Shown piece by piece: positions 27,217 through 36,055 of a stretch of DNA of 64,000 nucleotides. The notes under the pieces were generated by a model. It saw only the letters and a program-made list of their open reading frames with translations. It ran no database searches and was not told the DNA's origin. Source of the stretch: Oceanobacillus alkalisoli (GTDB lineage: Bacteria > Bacillota > Bacilli > Bacillales > Amphibacillaceae); assembly GCF_021556485.1 (NCBI RefSeq), contig NZ_JAKGBW010000020.1, forward strand, positions 1 through 64,000. Direction: 5' to 3'. Made by a program: the position numbers and the translations under genes. The number at the start of each line of letters is the position of its first letter. Position 1 is the first letter of the stretch.

Positions 27217-27250
27217 AAAAGCTTACTTCCATTGGAGGTAAGCTTTTTTA
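27217..27250 (+). terminator. Terminator after cspD
   Basis: Arms AAAAGCTTACTTCC and GGAGGTAAGCTTTT pair with one wobble around a 3-base loop, followed by T residues. Confidence 0.88.
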
Positions 27251-27261
27251 ATAGGAAACTG

Positions 27262-27376
27262 AATGAATTTCATCATTACCAAAGTCGGCTATTCCATCAC
27301 CATATGTAGTTGGGAACGAACCAACTCAACTACATTGGTGATGGTGATGCATTAATTACGTATTATAAAATTCATT
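27262..27376 (+). repeat. Palindromic MITE-like repeat (family B), copy 1
   Basis: About 115 bp with terminal inverted repeats (AATGAATTTCA at the left, TAAAATTCATT at the right). The internal arms CCATCACCATATGTAGTTG and CAACTACA-TTGGTGATGG fold into one long hairpin. A second copy, about 90% similar by eye, lies at 43571-43678. This copy has extra bases in the central loop (GGAACGAACC). No coding potential. Confidence 0.8.
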
Positions 27377-27433
27377 AAACTATAAAATTAAAAATGTTGT
27401 GGATAACTAAAATTACTAACACTGGTCACGTCC

Positions 27434-27696
27434 GGCGCAAGCGCCCAGCAACTATCAAACTTCACCCTCCTCCAATCGATAAAGAAAACTCGGCCGTTCG
27501 GTCTATGTGAGGCTTAGTCGCACTTATACCCTTGTGGTGAAAGTCAACATCAACTCACTGTCGTCGCCTGAGTTTCTTTTATCTCCCTTCCGGTAAAAAG
27601 GAGGTTCGATTAAGTTCGCCCCTTCCTGGGGCAACATCGAGCTACCTCCCATCCTGGGATGCACAGTTTGTACGTTGTTAAACGGGCGCTCGCGCC
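27434..27696 (+). repeat. GC-rich element with terminal inverted repeats (family C)
   Basis: A 263-bp block much richer in GC than its surroundings. It is bounded by GGCGCAAGCGCCC (27434-27446) and GGGCGCTCGCGCC (27684-27696), inverted repeats with one mismatch, each arm itself palindromic. Pairing extends inward with gaps (CAACTATCAAACT against AGTTTGTACGTTG). It contains paired motifs such as TGGGGC/GCCCC and no convincing ORF. It ends 21 bp before the ribosome binding site of the next gene. A non-autonomous mobile element or structured RNA are the options. Confidence 0.6.
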
Positions 27697-27729
27697 TTTG
27701 TTTCATATCTTGAAAAGCAGGTGAATGAA

Positions 27730-28044
27730 ATGGATGCTAAAGATGCAAAAGCAAAAGAAATTGAAAAACGTGTTATTGAAAATTACCAAAATGATGAGCG
27801 AATGATGATCCTTATTTTCGCTCAGTGGTGCGTGAATAATAAGTTGGATGCGAAGGAATTATATAAAAAGGCGTATCCGAATCAGCTGAATAACACGATT
27901 CTGGATGAAGTGATTGAGGAGACCGTTCCAAAAAATGAAGCAGACGAAATCCCGACTGCAACGGTTCTTCAAGTCCTTCAACTATTTGGCAATGATGATT
28001 TAGCATTTGTTGTTCAAGAGGAAGTGGAAAAGCTGGATGATTGA
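27730..28044 (+). CDS. Conserved-looking hypothetical protein, acidic and cytoplasmic
   Basis: A 104-aa soluble, helical, acidic protein with no signal peptide or known motif; I do not recognise the family. It reads MDAKDAKAKEIEKRVIENYQ, then a central MMILIFAQWCVNNKLD and a C-terminal half rich in Glu and Leu. Start ATG 27730 has AGGTGA six bases upstream; GTG 27721 is in frame but lacks a site. Good codon usage suggests a real gene. Its upstream region is the family-C element, which may supply its promoter. Confidence 0.7.
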   Translation: MDAKDAKAKEIEKRVIENYQNDERMMILIFAQWCVNNKLDAKELYKKAYPNQLNNTILDEVIEETVPKNEADEIPTATVLQVLQLFGNDDLAFVVQEEVEKLDD

Positions 28045-28053
28045 TACAATCGC

Positions 28054-28091
28054 AAAAAACGGGTGAATCCAGCACTCGGCTGACTCACCCG
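28054..28091 (-). terminator. Terminator after the ykwC-like gene
   Basis: CGGGTGA (28060-28066) and TCACCCG (28085-28091) pair. On the minus strand the stem is followed by a run of T, just past the stop of the dehydrogenase gene. Confidence 0.65.
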
Positions 28092-28103
28092 CTCGATACA
28101 TGT

Positions 28104-28979
28104 TCATTCAAATAACTTGATCAAGGCCTGGGTGCCGCTATCTTCTTCCCCTTTTTCCGCAAGTTCTTTGTACAGCTCAAGGGAAAGCTTAAGACCTGGT
28201 GTGGATAACCCCATTTCTTCTGCGGCTTCAAGCGCAATCGTCATATCTTTAATAAAGTGTTTCACATAAAAACCTGGTGCGAAATCACCCTTTAACATAC
28301 GCGGTCCAAGTTGGGACAGGGAGAAGCTTGCTGCTGCCCCGGTACTAATACTATCAAGGACACGCCCAGGATTAAGTCCAGCTTTTTTCGAGTAAACGAG
28401 TGCTTCAGCTACACCAATCATATTCGTCGCAATTGTAATTTGGTTGGCAAGCTTCGTATGCTGGCCTGCTCCAGCCTCCCCTTGGTGAATAATATTCTCA
28501 CCCATCATCTGGAAAATTGGCAGTACGTTGTTGAACGCCGCTTTGTCTCCACCGACCATAATTGCTAATTTTGCGTTTTTTGCCCCGATATCACCGCCTG
28601 AAACAGGGGCATCAAGCGCATGGATGTTCCGTTTCTTTGCTTCTTCATCAATTTTTATTGCAAGCGACGGCTTTGATGTTGTCATATCCACGACATATGA
28701 ATGTTCACGTGCATTTTCTATGATGCCATTTTCACCAAAATAAATTTCTTCAACGTCACTTGGATAACCGACCATCGTAATGATTAGATCAACGGTTTCT
28801 GCAAGTTCTTTCACCGTGTCAACCCAAGTTGCTCCTTCTGTAAGTAACGCTTCTGCTTTATGCTTCGTTCGTGTGTAGACGGATACATTATAGCCGGCTT
28901 TTAAGACATGTGACGCCATGCTCTTCCCCATAACGCCAGTTCCGATAAAACCAATATTTTTAAGTGGTCTCTGAGTCAT
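28104..28979 (-). CDS. ykwC: Beta-hydroxyacid dehydrogenase family (YkwC-like)
   Basis: NAD(P)-dependent oxidoreductase of the 3-hydroxyisobutyrate dehydrogenase family, 291 aa. The Rossmann motif is GFIGTGVMGKSMASHVLKAG at residues 10-29. The substrate loop is DAPVSGGDIGAKNAKLAIMVGG, and the catalytic lysine is in GAGQHTKLANQ near residue 173. Length and pattern match B. subtilis YkwC. The substrate (3-hydroxyisobutyrate, 2-hydroxy-3-oxopropionate or another) cannot be told. Transcribed alone. Confidence 0.85.
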   Translation of the reverse strand: MTQRPLKNIGFIGTGVMGKSMASHVLKAGYNVSVYTRTKHKAEALLTEGATWVDTVKELAETVDLIITMVGYPSDVEEIYFGENGIIENAREHSYVVDMTTSKPSLAIKIDEEAKKRNIHALDAPVSGGDIGAKNAKLAIMVGGDKAAFNNVLPIFQMMGENIIHQGEAGAGQHTKLANQITIATNMIGVAEALVYSKKAGLNPGRVLDSISTGAAASFSLSQLGPRMLKGDFAPGFYVKHFIKDMTIALEAAEEMGLSTPGLKLSLELYKELAEKGEEDSGTQALIKLFE

Positions 28980-29147
28980 TTACATTTTCCCCTTTCCATC
29001 ATTTGGACAGTTGCTGACCCGAATCATTCTGGTCATTTTACATAAAGTATATGTAGCTCATTATAGCAAAAAAGCGAGTAATTTTGTGGAATTCACTAAA
29101 TAGATGGTAATTTTCCGAAAAAAATGAGAAAGATGGGAGCTTTGCTT

Positions 29148-29816
29148 ATGCTGACCGACAAACAACTTTCGCGAATGTTTGATGTCTTACATGAACGAGA
29201 ACATGAATTAATTCATCAATTGAAAGATCAGTTGGGCTTGAAATATGAATTTTCCCAAGAGGTAAGCGGGGAATTGTCTAATTATGATAATCATCCAGGC
29301 GACCAAGGAACCGAATTATTTGAGCGCAGTAAGGATCTTGCCTTAAATGAACATGCGGAAAAAGAGCTGGAGGATATTAATAAAGCATTTCATGCGATGG
29401 AAGAGGGGACGTACGGAATTTGTGCCGTTTGTGGAGTGGATATACCGTATGAACGGCTGGAGGCTGTTCCTACCGCCGACAGATGTATGGAGCATGCGGG
29501 TGAGCAAACATTTACCCGGGAACGTCCAGTTGAAGAAGAAGTGATGTCCAGCACGATACGTTCTGAAGAAACAGCAAGAGATGTTGATAATACTGCTTAC
29601 GATAGAGAGGACGCCTGGCAGGAAGTGAGCAGGTATGGTTCCTCGGATGCTCCATCTGATTTATATGGTGAACAGGATAGTTATAATGAGATGTATCCGA
29701 ATAGTGATGAAAATACATCAGGACCTGAAGATATTGAAAGCTATGTTTCAGCAGCAGAGGACGGGCAGTATGACGACCATGCATTGGATCATTACAGAAA
29801 TCAGAAGTCGGAGTGA
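29148..29816 (+). CDS. yteA: TraR/DksA-type zinc finger protein, YteA-like
   Basis: A 222-aa protein with an N-terminal coiled region, the conserved SGELSNYDNHPGDQGTELFERSKD block, and a DksA/TraR zinc finger YGICAVCGVDIPYERLEA followed by CMEH. Only three cysteines are present; the fourth ligand is probably His (C-x2-C...C-x2-H). The low-complexity acidic tail is unique. Members are linked to sporulation in B. subtilis; possible RNA-polymerase binding is inferred from DksA. Start ATG 29148 (GGGAG eight bases upstream) is preferred to ATG 29124. Confidence 0.82.
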   Translation: MLTDKQLSRMFDVLHEREHELIHQLKDQLGLKYEFSQEVSGELSNYDNHPGDQGTELFERSKDLALNEHAEKELEDINKAFHAMEEGTYGICAVCGVDIPYERLEAVPTADRCMEHAGEQTFTRERPVEEEVMSSTIRSEETARDVDNTAYDREDAWQEVSRYGSSDAPSDLYGEQDSYNEMYPNSDENTSGPEDIESYVSAAEDGQYDDHALDHYRNQKSE

Positions 29817-29839
29817 GATTTCAATCCTATAATGCCTAA

Positions 29840-29871
29840 AAAAAGACCGCCTCTAGTCGAGGTGGTCTTTG
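29840..29871. terminator. Bidirectional terminator between yteA-like gene and htrB
   Basis: AAAGACCGCCTC and GAGGTGGTCTTT pair with one wobble. The longer T run is on the minus strand, serving htrB. Confidence 0.8.
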
Positions 29872-29879
29872 ACACGAAG

Positions 29880-31265
29880 TTAAGCTGCATGATCATCAAG
29901 CTGCTCTAACACAAGTTCGGTTGTTTCTACTTTACCATCGCGGATATATTCAATTTTTATTGCTTCTCCTACAGCGGTATCGGAATATAAATATTTCCGA
30001 AGTTCAAGAATCGAAGTCACTGGCTCATCATTGATCTTCGTAATGACATCGTATTGTTCTAAGCCTGCTTCGTCAGCGGGAGAGCGAGGCTCGACATTAG
30101 CGATGACCATTCCGCCTTCAATATCGTCTGGAAGCTCGATTTGATTGCGGTACTCTGGTGGGACTTGATATAAGGCGGCCGTACTGATTCCAATAAGAGG
30201 GCGGGTGACGCCTCCTTCCGTTTCCAGTTGTTCTATTATCGGTAAAGCAGTATCAGTAGGAATGGCGAAACCAATTCCTTCAACGGCACTTTGAGCAATC
30301 TTCATTGAATTAATTCCAATTACTTCACCATCTGTATTGACTAAAGCACCGCCACTATTACCCGGGTTGATAGCTGCATCGGTTTGCAATACTTCTGTTA
30401 CCCAATCTGGTTGTCCGTCGCTATTTGTGTCTACTGGCACGGAGCGATTTAAGCCGCTAATAATCCCTTTCGTTACCGTGTTCGCAAATTCAAGCCCGAG
30501 CGGGTTTCCGATTGCAAGCACTGTCTCACCAATAGCAAGGTTTTCTGACGTTCCGAAAGTTGCAACGGTATCAATCAGCTCACCATCTACTTCAAGTACA
30601 GCGAGGTCCATCAAGGTATCTTCACCAAGTACAGTTGCTGGCACACGCTCTTCGTCGTTAAGCACGATTTCTACATTTTCCGCTCCATCAACGACATGCT
30701 GGTTCGTTACAACATATGCTTTTCCATCTTCTTTTTTATAAATGATGCCTGAACCGGTGCCGGCTTCCTCACTACCTGCCCAGATATTCCGTTGTTGTAA
30801 ATTGACGACTCCAACTACTGCTTCAGAGACTTCTTGGATGCTTGTTGAGCTTGTTGCGTCCTCCGAAGAAAAAGTATCGATAATGGCTGGTGTCTCACTA
30901 CTTTGATTTTGCGTGACTGGGCTTGTTTCTGTGATTCCATCAAGCGGTATGATATTCGTGACAAAAAGCACAGCTACAACAGCTGCGGCGACCACACCAC
31001 CAACAATTCCGCCGACGAGTACGCTCCACCCGCTCCATTTTTTAGTCGTTTTACCACTGTTTTTTGCTAAGGGCATCTGCTCTTGAGATGGTTGTTCCTC
31101 CTGAACGTTCCCGTGTGGCGAGTGATAAGTAAGATCGCTTATTTCTTCACTAGTATTCTCACTCAGCGCTCTATTTTCTTGCACGTCCTCATTCTCCGGT
31201 ACAGTATTAGAGTGCTGTTCATCACTTTCCTGTGAATGATTTGATCTTTTGTCTTCATAATCCAT
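29880..31265 (-). CDS. htrB: HtrA-family membrane-anchored serine protease
   Basis: Quality-control protease and chaperone outside the membrane, 461 aa. It has a long acidic cytoplasmic tail (1-75), one membrane helix (about 81-103), a trypsin-like domain with His190 (TNQHVVD), Asp220 (LMDLAV) and Ser304 (GNSGGAL), and one C-terminal PDZ domain (about 370-455). It lies divergent from cssRS, as htrB (yvtA) does in B. subtilis, where CssRS induces it during secretion stress. ATG 31265 with AAAGGG is used. Confidence 0.92.
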   Translation of the reverse strand: MDYEDKRSNHSQESDEQHSNTVPENEDVQENRALSENTSEEISDLTYHSPHGNVQEEQPSQEQMPLAKNSGKTTKKWSGWSVLVGGIVGGVVAAAVVAVLFVTNIIPLDGITETSPVTQNQSSETPAIIDTFSSEDATSSTSIQEVSEAVVGVVNLQQRNIWAGSEEAGTGSGIIYKKEDGKAYVVTNQHVVDGAENVEIVLNDEERVPATVLGEDTLMDLAVLEVDGELIDTVATFGTSENLAIGETVLAIGNPLGLEFANTVTKGIISGLNRSVPVDTNSDGQPDWVTEVLQTDAAINPGNSGGALVNTDGEVIGINSMKIAQSAVEGIGFAIPTDTALPIIEQLETEGGVTRPLIGISTAALYQVPPEYRNQIELPDDIEGGMVIANVEPRSPADEAGLEQYDVITKINDEPVTSILELRKYLYSDTAVGEAIKIEYIRDGKVETTELVLEQLDDHAA

Positions 31266-31319
31266 CAAAATCACCCTTTCTATTAAGTATTCTATCAATT
31301 ATCATGGTTATAAGTAAAA

Positions 31320-31367
31320 GAAAAAATAGAGGAGCTGCTGCAAATGTAAACTGTCAGCAGCTGCTCT
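31320..31367 (-). terminator. Terminator-like hairpin in the htrB leader
   Basis: Arms at 31328-31340 and 31355-31367 (AGAGGAGCTGCTG against its complement, one mismatch) close a 14-base loop. Read toward htrB, the stem is followed by ATTTTTTCTTTT, the shape of an intrinsic terminator, 55 bp ahead of the htrB start. No gene ends here on that strand, so it may be an attenuator or block read-through. The rest of 31368-31616 should contain the divergent promoters and CssR sites, which I could not define. Confidence 0.55.
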
Positions 31368-31616
31368 AGTTAGGAAGACTGCAAATAGGGATGACTTTGC
31401 TTTGCTTCCAAATATATCAAATAAAAGGGGAAGTTCTAAGGAGTAGATGGTGTCAACCACTTCCTTACATTTCTTATTATACCCATTAGAAAAGGGAAAG
31501 GTTAGGCGTAATTGTGGAAAAACTGTGGGAGATGTTTTTTTGCAGCTTTTTAGTATAATAATTATACTTTCTATGTGAAAATGGAGATAGCAAAACGAAT
31601 GAAAAGGTGACGAAAA

Positions 31617-32303
31617 ATGAGTTACACAATTGGTGTAGTAGAAGATGATAAAAATATCCAAAATATTGTTCGTGCTTACCTTGAGAAAGAAGGCTATGAT
31701 GTCATCATCATGTCAACTGGAGAAGAGGGCTGGGAAGTATGGCGAACGAATCCGCCTGATATGTGGATCCTTGACATTATGCTTCCAGGAATGGATGGTT
31801 ATGAATTTTGTAAACGAATCCGGATGGAAAGTGAAGTGCCAATCATCATTATCTCTGCAAAAGATGATGAAATCGATAAGATTCTTGGCCTTGAGCTGGG
31901 CGGGGATGATTATCTCACGAAACCGTTTAGTCCACGGGAGCTCGTTGCTCGTGTGAAGCGGCTATTTAAACGAACGAGTTTTGGAAGACAAACGAAACAA
32001 CAGAACCTAGAGCGAATGAAGGTTGGAGAACTATTGATTTATCTTGATGAGCGCCGGATATTCTGGTCTGGTGACGAATTTGAAGTGACGACGAAAGAGT
32101 ATGATATGTTGCTTTTGTTTGCGCAAAATCCGAATCGGGCATTTTCGAGGGAAGAACTGCTCTTAAACATTTGGGGCAATGATTACTTCGGAAGTGACCG
32201 GGCGGTGGATGATCTTGTGAAACGAATACGAAAAAAAATACCGGATATCCCGCTTGAAACTGTTTGGGGATTCGGTTACCGCTTGCGAAAAGATGAGGAA
32301 TAG
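31617..32303 (+). CDS. cssR: Secretion-stress response regulator
   Basis: OmpR-family response regulator, 228 aa. The receiver domain has the acidic pocket EDD (9-11), phosphoacceptor Asp53 in WILDIMLPGMDG and Lys in TKPF near 103. The winged-helix DNA-binding domain spans about 130-225 (FSREELLLNIWG, RAVDDLVKRIRKK, VWGFGYR). Next to cssS and divergent from htrB, matching the CssRS system that senses misfolded secreted protein. A TATAAT occurs near 31554. Gap to cssS is only 3 bp. Confidence 0.92.
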   Translation: MSYTIGVVEDDKNIQNIVRAYLEKEGYDVIIMSTGEEGWEVWRTNPPDMWILDIMLPGMDGYEFCKRIRMESEVPIIIISAKDDEIDKILGLELGGDDYLTKPFSPRELVARVKRLFKRTSFGRQTKQQNLERMKVGELLIYLDERRIFWSGDEFEVTTKEYDMLLLFAQNPNRAFSREELLLNIWGNDYFGSDRAVDDLVKRIRKKIPDIPLETVWGFGYRLRKDEE

Positions 32304-32306
32304 GCG

Positions 32307-33665
32307 ATGAGATTACGATCACAATTAACATTAGCATTTACCGGGCTGCTCATTGTCGTCTTAACGGTGACCGGTTACCTGATCTATTCCTTAATATTAG
32401 ACATCCTTGTCCAAGATGAGCGGAGACAGCTTGAAGAAACAGGAGAACTCCTAGCCGGGTTCCTGACGGAGCAATACGGAACGACGCAGGATATGCAGGA
32501 GTTTAATCAGTTTTTAAATGAACAAGAGCTTCAATTATTTCTTTATGACCGGAATCTTGATACCGTACTATTCTCCACGATGCCAAACTCAGTCGTGGCC
32601 GGATTTTTCCAAGAAAATAATTTCGCCAATACAAAAGAAACGATGTGGCAGCTTGGTAATGATCGCTTTGTCACATCCCGCATCCTCTTTAGTCCGGATG
32701 CACTCGGGTTAGAATTGATTTTACTCACGCCGATGACCGATTTACATGCAATACAGCAAAACTTCTTCACTCGGTTGTTTCTCATCTTTCTGATTGGTGC
32801 ACTGCTGGCAATTTGGTTGAGTTATTATTTAACAAATAAACTGGTAACACCGCTTACCCTTCTCCAGCGGCAATTGAAGAAGATTGAGAAGCGCCAGTTT
32901 GATGATGTCGAGCGAATTAAAGCAACAGGAGAGATTAAAGAAGTAGAACAAAGCGTGTTCGAAATGGCGAACGAACTGCAGCGGTATATGAGTTCCCAGC
33001 AAGTGTTTTTCCAAAATGCGAGCCATGAACTGAAGACACCGCTTATGACGATTCAAGGTTATGCGGAAGGGATTAAGGATGGCGTGTTTCAAGGGGAAGA
33101 AAGAGATAAGGGTCTTGAACTGATGGTTGATGAAGTAAATCGCTTAAAAATTATCATTAACGAGATGATTCTTTTGGCGAAGCTCGATACAGAGAAGACG
33201 TATGAGCCTATCACCTTATCCGGCAATGCATTAATCAATGGAGTAATGGACCGACTGCTCCCCATGTTGAATGAAAATGATGTCGAAGTGAAGCAGCAAG
33301 TAGAAGAAAATATCCTGATTTATGCGGATGAAGAGAAAATGCTGCGAGCTCTATCCAATATTGTTGTTAATGCGATTCGCCACGCAGAGAGCCAGATCGA
33401 AATTCATGCGTACACGGCGCATAAAAAGTTAGTGATCACGGTGGAGGATGACGGGGAGGGAGTCGCGGAAGATCTTATCCCGCATATATTTCACCGTTTC
33501 ATTAAAGGGAAAAGTGGCGAGAGCGGCCTTGGCCTAGCTATCGCCCGGGCAATTATCGAACAATCAGACGGGAAAATATCCGTCGACCGTTCCGCGGCAT
33601 TAGGAGGAGCGAAATTTACAATTACGCTACCTTTCGTCAAAGGTAAAAGAGAGAAACATGGCTAA
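32307..33665 (+). CDS. cssS: Secretion-stress sensor histidine kinase
   Basis: Membrane histidine kinase of 452 aa. Two membrane helices (about 8-30 and 152-174) flank an extracellular sensing domain. A HAMP linker, then the H-box NASHELKTPL with His240 and the ATPase domain with N-box NIVVNAIRHA, G1 DDGEGV and G2 SGLGLAIA complete it. It should phosphorylate CssR when unfolded proteins accumulate at the membrane-wall interface. Forms an operon with cssR, ended by the hairpin at 33674-33704. Confidence 0.92.
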   Translation: MRLRSQLTLAFTGLLIVVLTVTGYLIYSLILDILVQDERRQLEETGELLAGFLTEQYGTTQDMQEFNQFLNEQELQLFLYDRNLDTVLFSTMPNSVVAGFFQENNFANTKETMWQLGNDRFVTSRILFSPDALGLELILLTPMTDLHAIQQNFFTRLFLIFLIGALLAIWLSYYLTNKLVTPLTLLQRQLKKIEKRQFDDVERIKATGEIKEVEQSVFEMANELQRYMSSQQVFFQNASHELKTPLMTIQGYAEGIKDGVFQGEERDKGLELMVDEVNRLKIIINEMILLAKLDTEKTYEPITLSGNALINGVMDRLLPMLNENDVEVKQQVEENILIYADEEKMLRALSNIVVNAIRHAESQIEIHAYTAHKKLVITVEDDGEGVAEDLIPHIFHRFIKGKSGESGLGLAIARAIIEQSDGKISVDRSAALGGAKFTITLPFVKGKREKHG

Positions 33666-33673
33666 GGAATACA

Positions 33674-33704
33674 CAAAACCTCGGGTAAAAAGACCGGGGT
33701 TTTG
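33674..33704 (+). terminator. Terminator after cssS
   Basis: AAAACCTCGG and CCGGGGTTTT pair with one wobble around a 9-base loop. Confidence 0.75.
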
Positions 33705-34137
33705 CATTTTGTATGTGTGACACAGTAATGTGACTCGTGTTAAGCTTGTGCGAACAAATATCAGAAAGGATGTGGAAAATGGAAAAATGTCTTCTATTCC
33801 ACCAAAGAAGCTATTGATTGTTGAATCGTTAAGTAAGCGGGAAAAGTTTAATCGGAGAGAAACATCCACGCACTACAACCTCCAAAAGGGCTACGAATCG
33901 GAAAGGCATTGACACCGATGATCAAAAACCTCATACGAAGTAATTTATTCATGCAGGTCAATGATCAAGCTTATCTGTGACCTGTAGTTACGAATCTCTC
34001 TTGGTAAGTCACTGAAGACAATATCAAAGCCCTATTGTCAAACCGTCGACAAATCTAGGTCACTGATCAGAGAACTTGCCCTAACTTCCCTCCAAAATGC
34101 GCCATAATTCCGATAAATATACGCCCAGCCGATATTA
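33705..34137. other. Unexplained intergenic stretch with possible gene relics
   Basis: No convincing gene lies in these 430 bp. A 41-codon plus-strand frame from ATG 33787 begins MSSIPPKKLLIVESLSK, faintly like the LVIVESPSK start of type IA topoisomerases. A shifted frame just after reads GIDTDDQKPH, also faintly like that family, but the similarity is weak. CAGGTCAATGATC at 33955 and GATCTGTGACCTG-like sequence nearby give a loose inverted repeat. Confidence 0.3.
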
Positions 34138-34146
34138 TGCTATAAT
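34138..34146 (+). promoter_or_regulatory. Extended -10 promoter of typA
   Basis: TG-C-TATAAT is a perfect extended -10, 42 bp upstream of the typA start. The -35 is weak, which extended -10 promoters tolerate. Confidence 0.65.
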
Positions 34147-34187
34147 AAGGGCTTGATTCATCCCTTAAAAAAGAGGAGCGGACGTTT

Positions 34188-36002
34188 ATGCAAAGAAAAG
34201 ATATACGTAATATTGCGATTATTGCCCACGTTGATCACGGGAAAACGACTCTTGTTGATCAGCTGTTAAAATACTCTGGAACATTCCGGGAAAATGAGCA
34301 GGTCGATGATCGCGCAATGGACTCAGGTGATATTGAACGAGAACGTGGTATTACGATTTTAGCGAAGAATACTGCTGTTAAATATCAGGATACAACGATA
34401 AATATTCTCGACACACCAGGTCACGCGGACTTCGGTGGTGAAGTGGAGCGGATTATGAAGATGGTGGACGGAGTTGCACTTGTTGTCGATGCCTATGAAG
34501 GTACGATGCCTCAGACACGTTTCGTACTTAAAAAAGCGCTCGAACAAAAACTGCGCCCGATGGTTGTTGTAAACAAAGTGGACAGACCGAACGCTAGACC
34601 AGAAGAGGTAATCGATGAAGTACTCGACTTGTTCATTGAGCTTGGAGCAGATGATGACCAGCTTGAATTTCCTGTCGTCTATGCATCAGCTTTAAATGGT
34701 ACATCAGGTCTTAAACCGGAAGAACAAGAAGAAACGATGGACCCAATATTCGAAACGATTATGAAACATATCCCTGCCCCTGTTGATAACTCCGATGAGC
34801 CACTACAATTCCAAGTGACATTGCTTGATTACAATGATTATGTCGGAAGAATTGGAGTCGGGCGGGTAGCAAGAGGTAAAATTCATGTCGGCCAGCAAGT
34901 CGTTCTGATGAAACAGGACGGAACGAATAAGTCATATCGCATTACGAAGCTGTTCGGTTTCCTTGGCTTAAAACGGATTGAAATTGAAGAAGCAAGTGCC
35001 GGTGAAATTGTAGCTGTTTCTGGATTAGAAGATATTAATATTGGTGAAACGGTCTGTCCAAAAGATCATCCGGAAGCTCTGCCATGGTTACGGATTGATG
35101 AACCGACACTGCAAATGACGTTTCGTGTGAATAATAGCCCGTTTGCTGGTAAAGAAGGAAAGTATATTACTGCTAGAAAGATTGAAGAACGGCTTATGAA
35201 GGAACTGGAAACAGATGTAAGTTTACGGATAGATCCGACTGATACTCCGGACGCTTGGGTTGTTTCTGGACGCGGGGAGCTACATCTGTCCATTCTGATT
35301 GAAAACATGCGAAGAGAAGGTTTTGAACTCCAATTATCGAAACCAGAAGTAATCATTAAAGAAATTGATGGTGTTGAGTGTGAGCCGATGGAACGTGTCC
35401 AGATTGATGTTCCGGAATCTTACACTGGAGCGGTGATGGAGTCCCTTGGAGAGCGTAAAGGTGAAATGCTTGATATGGTGAACTATGGAGACGGTCAAGT
35501 TCGTATTGAATTTAAAGTGCCTTCCCGTGGTCTCCTCGGATATACGACTGAATTCATGTCCCAGACGAGCGGTTATGGAATTTTGAATCATACATTTGAA
35601 GCCTTTGAGCCAGTCGTTAAAGGCAATGTTGGCGGAAGACGTGAAGGTGTACTTGTTGCACTGGAAAACGGTAAAGTTTCCACTTACAGTATTTTACATT
35701 TAGAAGATCGTGGAACGATTTTTGCTGAGCCCGGGCAAGAAGTGTATGCTGGTATGATTATCGGCGAGCATAATCGAGATAATGATTTAACCGTAAATAT
35801 TACAAAAGAAAAACATTTGACGAATATGCGTGCATCGGTAAAAGATCAGACAACAAATATTCGGAAGGCGAGAAAGATGTCCTTAGAGGAGGCATTGCAA
35901 TACTTGAACGATGATGAATATTGCGAAGTTACACCAGAATCCATCCGCCTGCGGAAAAAAATCTTAAACAAATCAGAAAGAGAAAAAGCGGCGAAAAAAT
36001 AA
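34188..36002 (+). CDS. typA: Ribosome-associated GTPase TypA/BipA
   Basis: Translational GTPase of 604 aa that helps ribosome assembly and growth in cold or stress. G1 AHVDHGKTT (14-22), effector region RERGITI, G3 DTPGHADF, G4 NKVD near 130 and SAL-type G5 are all present. EF-G-like domains II, III and V and the TypA-specific C-terminal domain follow. Strong ribosome binding site AGAGGAGCG. In B. subtilis it is ylaG. A terminator follows. Confidence 0.96.
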   Translation: MQRKDIRNIAIIAHVDHGKTTLVDQLLKYSGTFRENEQVDDRAMDSGDIERERGITILAKNTAVKYQDTTINILDTPGHADFGGEVERIMKMVDGVALVVDAYEGTMPQTRFVLKKALEQKLRPMVVVNKVDRPNARPEEVIDEVLDLFIELGADDDQLEFPVVYASALNGTSGLKPEEQEETMDPIFETIMKHIPAPVDNSDEPLQFQVTLLDYNDYVGRIGVGRVARGKIHVGQQVVLMKQDGTNKSYRITKLFGFLGLKRIEIEEASAGEIVAVSGLEDINIGETVCPKDHPEALPWLRIDEPTLQMTFRVNNSPFAGKEGKYITARKIEERLMKELETDVSLRIDPTDTPDAWVVSGRGELHLSILIENMRREGFELQLSKPEVIIKEIDGVECEPMERVQIDVPESYTGAVMESLGERKGEMLDMVNYGDGQVRIEFKVPSRGLLGYTTEFMSQTSGYGILNHTFEAFEPVVKGNVGGRREGVLVALENGKVSTYSILHLEDRGTIFAEPGQEVYAGMIIGEHNRDNDLTVNITKEKHLTNMRASVKDQTTNIRKARKMSLEEALQYLNDDEYCEVTPESIRLRKKILNKSEREKAAKK

Positions 36003-36055
36003 AGTAGGTGCACTGCATCTTCTTAAAATATAGCGAATTATGAAAGGTACGTTCT

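Noticed and set aside
27434-27696. tRNA or rRNA gene in the GC-rich block
   Set aside because: No cloverleaf, TPsiC-like box or rRNA signature could be found.
33787-33912. Possible 41-codon gene starting MSSIPPKK
   Set aside because: The ribosome binding site is too far from the ATG and there is no convincing family; kept only as a possible relic.
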